Below, in pieces: positions 41,962 to 49,110 of a DNA stretch of 64,000 nt (positions within the stretch are counted from its first letter, which is position 1; the number at the start of each line of letters is the position of its first letter). A program made the position numbers and the translations under genes. The DNA lies in NCBI GenBank assembly GCA_031082005.1, contig JAVHLR010000001.1, positions 63,251 through 127,250 of the forward strand, read 5' to 3'. The DNA comes from Patescibacteria group bacterium (lineage in GTDB: Bacteria; Patescibacteriota; Patescibacteriia; 2-12-FULL-60-25). A model generated the notes under the pieces. That model made no database searches. It was not told the origin of the DNA and was given only the letters and a program-made list of their open reading frames with translations.

Positions 41962-42760
41962 AGTCAAGCTGTTTAGCGTTTGTTGTTGTCACGTTTTCCG
42001 GCAATAGATCATGCATCAGTCTGACGCAAGTACGGAAGGTCTCGGCAATCATTTTGTTTTCTACGATCATCCCGATCATGTCATCCGTCTTATATGAGAT
42101 GAAGGCGACGCAATCGCCGAACACTAGGACCTCACCTTTAAATCCATACTTCACCGTGTCCACGACCTTAGCACTGCGTAACTCCTGCGCCGCCGTCGCA
42201 ACCAACCCCATTGCCCGTTCAGAAGAATTCATTACACCTGTTATGGCCAACCCGAGCTTAGTACGTTCTGGCGCGTAGGTATTACGCAGCCACTTCAACA
42301 TCTTCTCATCAGGCTGGCTCGGACTCATTATTGAGTATATAGGTTGCTTTGCTTCCAATACTGAAAGATAGATCTTCTTCAGCCCCTCGATGCCTTCATA
42401 TACACGGATAGTCGGTTTTTTGTTGAATTTATTGAAGTCGGATTTTAGCCCTGGCAAGACCGAATCCAACTGACCGGACAAAAGCTGGACAGCCGTCAAC
42501 CTATTTTCTGCAAGTTTACGCAAATTTTCAGGGTTTGTCGGAATGTAGGTCAAGACTTTTCCTTGGTCATTGGCCGTAACAAGTCCCTTGCTTTGCAGCG
42601 AATTAAGGGCGTTATATACGTTTCCTCTAGTTAAACCTGTCGGAATAACCAAGCTTTTTACTGCTCTTGGCCCGATTTCTAGGAGGACTTCATAGACCAT
42701 GGCCTCGGTTTCGGTTAAACCAAGTTCTTTTAGGATGGGGTAATGGAGTGTGTGTGGCAT
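41846..42760 (-). CDS. TrmB-family transcriptional regulator
   Basis: 304 residues. Winged HTH: LKELGLTETEAMVYEVLLEIGPRAVKSLVIPTGLTRGNVYNALNSLQSKGLV, then the TrmB-type sensor domain (RVYEGIEGLKKIYLSVLEAKQPIYSIMSPS...EVLVFGDCVAFISYKTDDMIGMIVENKMIAETFRTCVRLM). A Ser/Thr/Pro-rich tail of ~55 residues is encoded within the overlap with the convergent 824-aa gene and may be non-essential. Two TTTAGCTAAA palindromes lie upstream, between this gene and the promoter of the RNA-rich unit, so autoregulation and control of that unit are likely. Confidence 0.85.
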   Translation of the reverse strand: MPHTLHYPILKELGLTETEAMVYEVLLEIGPRAVKSLVIPTGLTRGNVYNALNSLQSKGLVTANDQGKVLTYIPTNPENLRKLAENRLTAVQLLSGQLDSVLPGLKSDFNKFNKKPTIRVYEGIEGLKKIYLSVLEAKQPIYSIMSPSQPDEKMLKWLRNTYAPERTKLGLAITGVMNSSERAMGLVATAAQELRSAKVVDTVKYGFKGEVLVFGDCVAFISYKTDDMIGMIVENKMIAETFRTCVRLMHDLLPENVTTTNAKQLDSSSSPTGGQAPQKPDASPMASEDQSKTDLPHSPDSSRN

Positions 42761-42810
42761 GCAAAAAGCATAGCATGACTTTGTATGTTTGGCAATAATC
42801 TTACAATAAT

Positions 42811-42830
42811 TTTAGCTAAATTTAGCTAAA
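42811..42830. promoter_or_regulatory. Two tandem TTTAGCTAAA palindromes, likely TrmB operator
   Basis: Two abutting copies of the perfect 10-bp palindrome TTTAGCTAAA. They lie 26 bases before the -35 of the rightward promoter and ~50 bases before the TrmB start on the other strand, a position that allows control of both. Confidence 0.65.
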
Positions 42831-42855
42831 AAGTAGTAAAGTTGACTGTTAGCCC

Positions 42856-42884
42856 TTGACAAAATCTTTGAACTGTGTTATAGT
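42856..42884 (+). promoter_or_regulatory. Near-consensus sigma70 promoter of the 9-kb unit
   Basis: -35 TTGACA (42856-42861), 17-base spacer, -10 TATAGT (42879-42884), expected start ~42891. This is the best promoter in the window. No other equally good promoter or terminator stands out before the terminator at 51918. Confidence 0.8.
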
Positions 42885-42987
42885 ATCACCATCAAGATCG
42901 AGATGGGTGAGCCGGACGGACCTGAAGCACCTTAAATCACAACTGAACCCAGGACGAAGGAGAGAGCGGACTGGGGGTCGAACAAAC

Positions 42988-43061
42988 TGAACCAATTAAG
43001 CGGTCAGGTACGTAAGCTCTCTCTTGAGGTCTTTCGTACCTGGCCGCTTTTAAGCGGTTCA
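42988..43061 (+). ncRNA. Long hairpin with possible pseudoknot
   Basis: Stacked stems 42988-42993/43056-43061, 42998-43003/43044-43049 and 43005-43012/43035-43042. The apical loop holds GCTCTCTCT, complementary to AGGAGAGAGC at 42957-42966 upstream. That would form an H-type pseudoknot. Confidence 0.55.
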
Positions 43062-43552
43062 ACCAGCTCACGGATTAATCCGGAGCACGCACCTTAAACT
43101 CTACTTCGCGATGTTACGGATTTTGGGGAAAGAAAAAGGAGAGAGATTTCCTGCCCCAAGATGCCTAGCCGCATCTCTGCCAATACGGTCACGGCGGGAC
43201 TTACCGCAGATCACTCACCGTTCGAGGGGAGTGATACGGGAACAAGCCGCGGCCCTCGAAGTCCCTCAGAGAGACTTCGTAGTAACGAGTGCGCGGGAGT
43301 TTGATCGAAAGATCGAACATCCTGCAGTCGCTACTACTGATGCAACTCGATCAGTCGCAACGACGAACCTTGACAATTTAATACTGCTTAAGCGGACGAA
43401 GCTCACGTCATATATATCGGAGCATATCTCGTCCTCTTAAGCAGGGTGCTGTGTAAGTCTGATACTTAGTCCGCATGGTGCGGAATCGGTATCAGGAGCA
43501 CGGCGCTTCTGAAACAAGAGGCCGGTGGCTAGATAAACCACCGGATCGATCG

Positions 43553-43624
43553 ATGTTGAATTCACTCTTGGTTGCGGTTGTTGCATTCCAGATGATCGGT
43601 ACCTACGTGTACCTGTTCGTCTAG
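43553..43624 (+). CDS. Possible 23-aa membrane peptide
   Basis: ATG 43553 to TAG 43622-43624: MLNSLLVAVVAFQMIGTYVY then LFV. One TM-length hydrophobic stretch, like KdpF/CydX-type small membrane proteins. No Shine-Dalgarno, and it lies in structured RNA, so chance is quite possible. Confidence 0.3.
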   Translation: MLNSLLVAVVAFQMIGTYVYLFV

Positions 43625-43825
43625 GGCATCGCGTGCTAGCTGGAGGCACTAAAAAAAATTCCAGCCACTGCTGAAGGCGAGCGGGACCTCGCCAAGATGT
43701 GGTGTAAATACATCTTACCAATGCAGCGGAATCACAGACGCCGCTGCAGCGCATAAAGCGCCAATGTGTCTGTACCCTCTTCGGCCAATGGGGTGGCCAA
43801 AAGATGGGGAAATATCCCAAACCCT

Positions 43826-43880
43826 AGCACTCGATGACCCACCAAAGCCCTGCACAAGCAGCGGTGGGTTCTTCGATCGG
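43826..43880 (+). ncRNA. Structured RNA module, copy 1
   Basis: AGCACTCGATG, then stem ACCCACC/GGTGGGT enclosing the mini-hairpin CTGCACAAGCAG (43850-43861), then TTCGATCGG. The second branch is interrupted by a palindromic repeat (43895-43956). Confidence 0.55.
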
Positions 43881-43894
43881 AGAGCTGACTTTCT

Positions 43895-43956
43895 CGTCAT
43901 TCCAGCGCAGGCTGGAATCCAGAAAATGCTGGATCCCGGATCAAGTCCGGGATGAC
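43895..43956. repeat. Palindromic (REP-like) repeat, full copy
   Basis: Begins GTCATTCCAGCGCAGGCTGG and ends GGATCAAGTCCGGGATGAC, with GTCAT/ATGAC at the ends and internal palindromes CCAGC..GCTGG and CCCGGA..TCCGGG. Half copies occur at 46611-46638 and inside a CDS at 60203-60230. Such repeats are widespread in bacteria. Confidence 0.75.
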
Positions 43957-44394
43957 AGATGAGTCGGAAATCCAATCGAGGAGTCATCCTCAAATCCGAT
44001 CTCGGAACGTACTGGAATGCATTTCCACGACTGAAACCTTGGCTCTGCCTCGGCCTCGGTCATGGGCTTAATCTACAGGGCAAACACAACCGCATTAGTC
44101 ACTAATGTTAGCCGTCTGATGACGGCATCGCGGTCCTCGCCCTGATCTCCTAGCATTCCATTACATTCCGGGATCGAATGATCTCTTTCGGGAAAAACCT
44201 GATGCGACGTCCCATACGTGGGCGAATCAAACCAGATTTCAACCGAACGGCTCTGCGTGAGAGTCGATGTCCCGATGAGAATCGGGAAAGAAACGCAACG
44301 TCGCCTGACGCATCAGGCTGCAGTGGACAAGAATCGGGGCGAGAGTGATTGGTTCTCTCGCAAGTCCACCCCAAGCTCTTGAAGGGAGCTAACC

Positions 44395-44931
44395 ATGTCC
44401 AAGGTTACTATCAACTCGTTCGTGCGCCGGCAGACCGTCGAGTCCAAGTTTTCTCACTTCGAAGAAAGTTGGGAGGAGTTGGTCGCTTTGGTCGAAGCAC
44501 ACATGGACGAAGCCAAACCGGGGTATCGCGATGGCATTCTGCTCGTGCCAGTACCGGCCGCGGGGTTCAAGAGTGGCGTCGTCCTCGTCAACGAGACGAC
44601 CGAGCTCAAGGTCTCGTTCGGCGCCCGGCGTCGCGGTGAGGAGCCGTACGTGGATGTTGTCGCACTGGGCGGACAAAAGCTCGATGCGGGGTATGTCGAG
44701 ATCGTTCTTTACGCCCACTATGTCTTGGCTGAAGAAAACGAAGCTGAGACGGATGCGGACTACGAGATCATCTCGATCAACGCTAGGGCGACTGCTGAGC
44801 CCGAACCACAACACCCCGTGTCCATGGCTCGGAACTTCCTGCAGATGGCTGGTGGCACCAAGGCAGAATACACCGCCGAGCAGTTCGCAGAGTCAATCAT
44901 TTACTGGTCGACGCGTGCGATGAAAGGCTAG
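44395..44931 (+). CDS. DUF3228 family protein
   Basis: 178 residues; GGGAGC before the start. Covers the whole DUF3228 pattern: TINSFVRRQTVESKFSHFEESWEELVALVEAHMDEAKPGYRDGILLVPVPAAGFKSGVVLV, ELKVSFGARRRGEEPYVDVVALGG, and ARNFLQMAGGTKAEYTAEQFAESIIYWSTRAM. DUF3228 occurs in distant bacteria and its role is unknown. Cytoplasmic, no catalytic motif. First clear protein gene of the 9-kb unit. Confidence 0.88.
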   Translation: MSKVTINSFVRRQTVESKFSHFEESWEELVALVEAHMDEAKPGYRDGILLVPVPAAGFKSGVVLVNETTELKVSFGARRRGEEPYVDVVALGGQKLDAGYVEIVLYAHYVLAEENEAETDADYEIISINARATAEPEPQHPVSMARNFLQMAGGTKAEYTAEQFAESIIYWSTRAMKG

Positions 44932-45325
44932 GTGCAACGCCAAGCCATCCCTCTCCCGACTTGAGGTAGTCGGGAAAAAGAGGAACAAGCCTCCGGAGAT
45001 GTCATGACTCCGAGAAAACAATTCATGGCAAAACAATGCACTCGGAATCGTCCACCTATGCCCTGCACAAGCAGAAGTGGACATCCGATCCGAATTCTGG
45101 AAAACCCACGATTACAATCTCGGGTCTCCTTCCAGACTTCAGATCGGAGAAAAACCGAAGCATGCCAAACCGGTTTGAGTCTACCGACTCCGCATAAAGT
45201 GTGGAGTCGGGGGACCCAAACCAAGAGCTTGTTCTTGGAGAGGGACGAACGTCCAAAAACGTCTTGCCCCTCCCCAGGGCAAGCCCAATCCAAACCCCAA
45301 CAATCGGGGTGCGGAGGTTTGTGCC
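44932..45325 (+). other. Structured spacer between DUF3228 and AAA+ genes
   Basis: 394 bases without a supported gene. Hairpins: CCCGACT/AGTCGGG (44961-44980), CCGGAG/CTCCG, copy 2 of the three-branched module (45038-45166), CCGACTCC/GGAGTCGG (45182-45210) and TTGCCC/GGGCAAG (45264-45286). Confidence 0.6.
45038..45166 (+). ncRNA. Structured RNA module, copy 2
   Basis: GCACTCGGA, stem GTCCAC/GTGGAC with mini-hairpin CTGCACAAGCAG (45063-45074), then TCCGAT (45084-45089) pairing with ATCGGA (45143-45148), then GAAGCATGCC. The second branch holds an inner stem GAATTCTGG / CCAGACTTC. Confidence 0.6.
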
Positions 45326-46411
45326 ATGAGTTTCTACGAAAAGATTAAGTCCGCTCTTGCATCAGAATTCATCTACTCTGATGACATCGCTCGTGCTGTG
45401 GCATTGGCGGTGGAAAGCGGCAAGAACCTCTTGTTGTGGGGGCCTGCTGGCCACGGCAAGAGTGAGATGATTCAGCGGGCCTTGTCGGTAGTCGCGGCCG
45501 ATGAGGATATTTTCGTCCAGTCCTTCGGGGAGGGCATGGATGAGGCGACACTCTGGGGCGGTCTCGACTTCGCCGCCCTGGAAAATGAAAAAGTGCTTCG
45601 GTATTTCCCGGAGCAGTCGTTCTTGGCGAAGTCATACGCAGTATTCGAGGAGCTCTTCGACGCCCCGTCGTCGGTTCTCCTCGGCCTCAAAGATACTCTG
45701 ACCGCGCGTGTCTTGAGGAAAGGCTCTCAGCGGTTCGCGATGAAGACCCGGGTCATCATCGCTTTGACCAACAAAGACCCGGCAGAGGTGAGCGAATTGG
45801 GTCCTGCCGCTCACGCTCTGATTGAAAGGTTCCCGATTCAGATGAGGGTTGCCTGGACGTCGTACACGTCTCAGGATTATATCTCTTTGTTCGGGAAAGT
45901 AGCGCCCCGCCTGCCGGGTGCTGACTTGAATGGGACCTCCCGGATTCTGGCGGAAATGATCGCTAAGGCCGGGGAGCAGGGACAACCGATTTCCCCCAGG
46001 TCGGCTGTACATGCGTTGGGGGTAGTAAAAGCTGCTGCGTCGCTTCGTGGCTCCGCTGTCGTCGAGAAGGTGGACTTGCTCGACCTGAAATTCGTCGACG
46101 GAATGGAGAATCTAGCGGAGTCGCTTCAGAAGGAAATTGAGGCGGCGGCTGAAAGGGCGGCGGCAGAGGGCCGAGTGGTGGAGGCAGAGCGTAAGCTCGG
46201 CACGCTGCTCGCGGGCATGGAGGAGGCTAAGAAGGCACAGTCGCCTATCAAGCTTCTCCAGTCCGCGAAGGCCCTCGCGGCTTTCGGTGACGAGGCAGCC
46301 AGCCTCAAGGTCACCGACGGTCTGACCGATCGCCGCAAGAGGGTGCGTGACTCTGCCAGTGAAAAAGCGGCTGAGGCCCAAAAGCTCGCCCTCGAAAACA
46401 CGCGAGTCTAA
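45326..46411 (+). CDS. MoxR-type AAA+ ATPase
   Basis: 361 residues. Walker A LWGPAGHGKSEMI (~residue 39), Walker B region near FDAPSSVLLGLKDTLT with the polar residue pattern of the MoxR/RavA clade, sensor 1 IIALTNKDPAEVSE, and RPIQMRVAW-type Arg finger area. MoxR AAA+ proteins act as chaperone motors that insert cofactors or remodel partners, usually with a VWA protein, as here. C-terminal ~110 residues are a long coiled helix (EKEIEAAAERAAAEGRVVEAERKL). Followed by a ~170-base block also found after the VWA gene. Confidence 0.88.
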   Translation: MSFYEKIKSALASEFIYSDDIARAVALAVESGKNLLLWGPAGHGKSEMIQRALSVVAADEDIFVQSFGEGMDEATLWGGLDFAALENEKVLRYFPEQSFLAKSYAVFEELFDAPSSVLLGLKDTLTARVLRKGSQRFAMKTRVIIALTNKDPAEVSELGPAAHALIERFPIQMRVAWTSYTSQDYISLFGKVAPRLPGADLNGTSRILAEMIAKAGEQGQPISPRSAVHALGVVKAAASLRGSAVVEKVDLLDLKFVDGMENLAESLQKEIEAAAERAAAEGRVVEAERKLGTLLAGMEEAKKAQSPIKLLQSAKALAAFGDEAASLKVTDGLTDRRKRVRDSASEKAAEAQKLALENTRV

Positions 46412-46421
46412 CCAACTCGCC

Positions 46422-46600
46422 GAGGTCAGTCTAAGACCTCGAAAATCAAAAACAGAAAATTCACGTTTGCCAAAGTCCGATAAAATTGGTCGCCATTTCA
46501 GGTGAAGGCATGAACCTGAATAGTCTGATCCCAGACGAGAAACGGGTATAAGCACTCGATTGGTGAGACAAGCTTTGCACAAAGCATCTCACCCTTCGAT
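46422..46600 (+). repeat. ~170-bp duplicated block, copy 1
   Basis: Nearly identical to 48151-48329: GAGGTCAGTCTAAGACCTC hairpin, an A-rich stretch, AAATTGGTCGCCATTTCAGG..., and the start of the three-branched module. It differs mainly in the A-rich part (AAAATCAAAAACAGAAAA against TAAATAAAAAATAGAAAA). Confidence 0.85.
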
Positions 46601-46657
46601 CAATCCTATTCTGGATTCCGTATCAAGCACGGAATGACAGGATGGTGGTGATCGGAG
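46550..46657 (+). ncRNA. Structured RNA module, copy 3
   Basis: AAGCACTCGATTGGTGAGA, loop with TTTGCACAAAG, TCTCACCCTTCGATC, then a second branch (ATCGGAG at 46651-46657 on its right) that contains half a REP. Ends 67 bases before GTG of the VWA gene. Confidence 0.6.
46611..46638. repeat. Partial palindromic REP-like repeat
   Basis: CTGGATTCCGTATCAAGCAC then GGAATGAC matches the right half of the copy at 43895-43956, and sits in the second branch of module copy 3. Confidence 0.65.
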
Positions 46658-46724
46658 CGAGTTGCTCCAAACCGTACCGCCGGTTGCGGAAGTTCTGACT
46701 CCCGTAAGGGGGAAGGAGGCGAAC

Positions 46725-48143
46725 GTGAGCCAATTCACGTTTCGCACGTCGCCTCCCGCTACTTACATCTCCCCATCGCGGGATGAGATGAAGGAAGCGG
46801 CTAAGGCGGTCGGCCTCAAGGGGTTTGCCCCTGATCTTGTGGCCGACATGACGAATCTGGCGGCGGGAGGGCGCGTCCGCCCACCGTCAGAGTATAGGAG
46901 TGAAGTGGCGCGTCGAGTCGAGGAGAAGTTGCCGGCTCCTGATTCGAATGAAAACTGGTCAATTACCGTCCGCAAGGATGGGAAGAAGACTAGTGCATGG
47001 ACAAAAAATCGGCAAGAAGCCATCGCTTCTCGGATTGAGGACGCGTTGAGGTATCACCAGAACGTCTGTGATTTTCTGCAGACTCTGGACCTCAGCAAGT
47101 TTCCCGGGAATTCCCCCCTTGAGCAGGCCATGTCCTGCCTCAAACTGCTCTCCAAAAAGCAGGGCGGGGAAAGTAGTGGTGGCGCAGAGGGTGGGGGCGA
47201 GCCGCTCCCCATCTTCAGTGAAAACGAGCGGCCGGAGGGCGTTGCCGAAGCCCTCCACGAGACCATGGATGCTGTTGACTCGCTTTCCGACGAGGAACTC
47301 GACATGGTGGACCCAGAAGGGGAAAACCATGAGGTCGAGTCAGAGGAGAGCGACGGACAGCGTCAGGGTCACCAAGGGCTTAACCGCCTGAAGGTTGCCG
47401 AAGATCTCGTTGACGGCAGCGATAAACGGGTGATGTTGGATATCTCCAGAAAGCTTGATCAGTTCACGAAGCTTCAATGCCGAAGGCAAGTGAAGCTCGA
47501 GACCGATCCGGCCGGAGAGGAGATCCGTACACGTCCGATCGCGCATCTCGGTGAGCTATCGCGTGTGGCCAAGACAGCCTGGGCCACCCGACAGCAAAAT
47601 CCAAGCTACTTTCTCTATCAGGCTGTGACGCATCAGTTGCCTGTGCGGGAGCGCGTCACCCGCCTCGAAAAGAAACAGGCAATCTTCATTCTCGTGGACG
47701 GCTCCGGGTCCATGAGCGGTAAGAAACATTGGAAGGCAACTGGGGTGGTGATGAATCGCCTCAAGGCCGTCCTTTCCGGAGACGCAGAGGTGTATCTCTC
47801 TGTGTTCGACACCAAGATGAATCGGGTCGAGCACGCTGGTACATCCGCCGAGGCACGCGACCTCGTGAAAAAATTCGCGCATGGCAATTTCTCGGGTGGT
47901 GGCACCGACATCGCAGCCGCCGTTCGGGAAGCCCACAAGTTCATCGAGGAGCAAATCGCTAAGGGTGCGGCTTTGTACCGCCCCGAAGTGGTCGTGCTCA
48001 CCGATGATGACACTTCCGTCGCGAGCCTCAAAAAGGCAGAGATCCCGGGCACACGAGTGCACGGGTTCGCAATGGAGTGTCAGAACAAGTCGCTGGTTGA
48101 CTTTGCTCGGTCAACGGGTGGCGTGGGCATTGACAAGTTCTAA
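46725..48143 (+). CDS. VWA-domain protein (CobT-like), partner of MoxR
   Basis: 472 residues from GTG 46725, chosen for AAGGAGG five bases before it; a TTG at 46662 is possible but lacks a site. Acidic low-complexity middle region (SDEELDMVDPEGENHEVESEESDGQRQG) as in CobT/CbbO-type proteins, then a VWA domain with MIDAS: ILVDGSGSMSGKKHW (D-x-S-x-S), the Thr region in SGGGTDIAAAVREAHKFI, and VVLTDDDTS. VWA/MoxR pairs form chaperone-like complexes that insert metals or activate enzymes. No chelatase or rubisco gene is near, so the target is unknown. Confidence 0.88.
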   Translation: MSQFTFRTSPPATYISPSRDEMKEAAKAVGLKGFAPDLVADMTNLAAGGRVRPPSEYRSEVARRVEEKLPAPDSNENWSITVRKDGKKTSAWTKNRQEAIASRIEDALRYHQNVCDFLQTLDLSKFPGNSPLEQAMSCLKLLSKKQGGESSGGAEGGGEPLPIFSENERPEGVAEALHETMDAVDSLSDEELDMVDPEGENHEVESEESDGQRQGHQGLNRLKVAEDLVDGSDKRVMLDISRKLDQFTKLQCRRQVKLETDPAGEEIRTRPIAHLGELSRVAKTAWATRQQNPSYFLYQAVTHQLPVRERVTRLEKKQAIFILVDGSGSMSGKKHWKATGVVMNRLKAVLSGDAEVYLSVFDTKMNRVEHAGTSAEARDLVKKFAHGNFSGGGTDIAAAVREAHKFIEEQIAKGAALYRPEVVVLTDDDTSVASLKKAEIPGTRVHGFAMECQNKSLVDFARSTGGVGIDKF

Positions 48144-48150
48144 AGAGCGC

Positions 48151-48329
48151 GAGGTCAGTCTAAGACCTCGTAAATAAAAAATAGAAAATTCACGTTTGCC
48201 AAAGTCCGATAAAATTGGTCGCCATTTCAGGTGAAGGCATGAACCTGAATAGTCTGATCCCAGACGAGAAACGGGTATAAGCACTCGATTGGTGAGACAA
48301 GCTTTGCACAAAGCATCTCACCCTTCGAT
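48151..48329 (+). repeat. ~170-bp duplicated block, copy 2
   Basis: Nearly identical to 46422-46600, from the GAGGTC/GACCTC hairpin through the first branch of module copy 4. Both copies begin within a dozen bases of the stop codon of a MoxR/VWA gene. Confidence 0.85.
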
Positions 48330-48379
48330 CCCGACTCGCGTTAGAAGGAAACGCGCACCGGGATCGAAGCATGGTGCTT
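48279..48379 (+). ncRNA. Structured RNA module, copy 4 (clearest)
   Basis: Closing stem AAGCAC (48279-48284)/GTGCTT (48374-48379); first branch GGTGAGA (48291-48297)/TCTCACC (48316-48322) with loop TTTGCACAAAG; second branch CTTCGATCCCG (48323-48333)/CGGGATCGAAG (48359-48369) with inner CGCGTT/AACGCG. A three-way junction with full Watson-Crick stems. Confidence 0.75.
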
Positions 48380-48606
48380 CGACTGTCTGTAGCAGTTCTA
48401 CGGATCCTTGTGAAAGGAGAACGACGTGCGGACAGCACGCGGCCCGCCTAGTGCGGAACCTGCCACGGGGTAGTTGCGCAACCTGGCAACAGAATATGCG
48501 CTAGGCGGTTGGCCTTAACCGTCTTCAGCCCTTGTGACCATGTGGGTCGGGGAAAGAGGTACAGGTCCCGACATCGTCCAGACTGCTAATGGCGATGTAA
48601 TCGGGG

Positions 48607-48630
48607 GCTCCACCAAACGGAGCAACCTGT
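48607..48630 (+). ncRNA. Second repeated hairpin motif, copy 1
   Basis: GCTCCACCAAACGGAGC followed by AACCTGT: stem GCTCC/GGAGC. The same 24 bases with one change recur at 51356-51379. Confidence 0.6.
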
Positions 48631-48810
48631 GTAGGACGGGGGCGACTTGTTCCCACCTGCATGGAGTACCCGAGAAATCGGGAAAAGCCGGATAAACAAT
48701 CCGGCACAAGTCTCGGGTGTGTAGGCGCGGGCCAAGCACATCTTAAAGTCTGGGTTCTCACCGCGGCTCTTGCGAGAGTGTTAAGCGGCGGAACCAAAGG
48801 AAAAGGCTAG

Positions 48811-49002
48811 ATGCCAAATAATATTGGTAGCCTTAGACCCGCGACCTGGGCATTAGGAGGTGATGGAAGACGCCGTTCCAGCGTCAACGCCCGGGATCCG
48901 GTTATCCTGACCCGAGTTGTCGGTAGGGATGAAAAGCCAGGCTGCCAGCCGGAGGCGGCCTACAATGGGACATTGTCTCTCGGGTTTGGCGGGCGAATGT
49001 GA
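48811..49002 (+). CDS. Possible 63-aa protein
   Basis: ATG 48811 with AAAGGAAAAGG ten bases upstream. MPNNIGSLRPATWALGGDGRRRSSVN... shows no family and no typical codon pattern. Could be a real small gene of the unit or part of the structured RNA. Confidence 0.3.
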   Translation: MPNNIGSLRPATWALGGDGRRRSSVNARDPVILTRVVGRDEKPGCQPEAAYNGTLSLGFGGRM

Positions 49003-49110
49003 ACTACACTTCGCTCGCCATCCCTCATGCCAAGGAAATTGAGGGTGCTCCTCATGAGCGTTCTCCCGCGTCGAGCGGATCTCGGCACATTCAACCAAGG
49101 ATATTGAGAC

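Larger units (their letters stand above)
42891..44394 (+). ncRNA. Long structured leader/non-coding RNA region
   Basis: About 1.5 kb before the DUF3228 gene with many stems. TGAACC/GGTTCA, AAGCGG/CCGCTT and CAGGTACG/CGTACCTG stack into one long hairpin at 42988-43061. Its loop GCTCTCT can pair with GAGAGAGC upstream (42960-42967), giving a possible pseudoknot. Another long hairpin sits at 43445-43497 (CTGATAC.../...GTATCAG with inner TCCGCA/TGCGGA), CCGGTGG/CCACCGG at 43522-43544, and a large stem CCTGATGCG / CGCATCAGG spans 44199-44323. Frames such as 43111-43440 exist but lack RBS and recognisable products. I treat the region as RNA, not protein. Confidence 0.55.
46412..46724 (+). other. 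Structured spacer between AAA+ and VWA genes
   Basis: 313 bases. It holds hairpin GAGGTC/GACCTC right after the stop, the duplicated ~170-base block (46422-46600) and copy 3 of the module. Inner hairpins CAGGT/ACCTG and GTCTG/CAGAC lie in the block. Confidence 0.6.
48144..49110 (+). other. ~970-bp structured spacer after VWA gene
   Basis: Holds the second ~170-bp block (48151-48329), copy 4 of the module (48279-48379), a long hairpin CCGCCTAG/CTAGGCGG (~48447-48508), the motif GCTCCACCAAACGGAGC (48607) and a weak 63-aa frame (48811-49002). It is probably transcribed as part of the unit. Confidence 0.6.

Noticed and set aside
43111..43440. 109-aa frame MLRILGKEKGERF... in the leader of the RNA-rich unit
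   Set aside because: No Shine-Dalgarno, no recognisable family, and the DNA contains stems such as GAAGTC/GACTTC and ATCACTC/GAGTGAT. More likely RNA.
43437..43993. Overlapping minus-strand frames (127 and 92 aa)
   Set aside because: They run through the REP repeat and RNA hairpins; the peptide text from the REP (HPGLDPGSSIF) is a known artefact of such repeats.
46112..46582. Minus-strand frame repeated at 48111-48311 (MCKACLTNRVLIPVSRLGSDYSGSC...)
   Set aside because: The two frames are the same because the ~170-bp block is duplicated, not because a gene is. They lie antisense to the unit and have no start signals.
48400..48800. RNase P, tmRNA, SRP RNA or group I/II intron in the large spacers
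   Set aside because: I looked for GAGGAAAGUCC/ACAGAA-type RNase P blocks, a tRNA-like end with CCA, and intron cores; none is present in proper order. A partial ACAGAATATGCGC is not enough.
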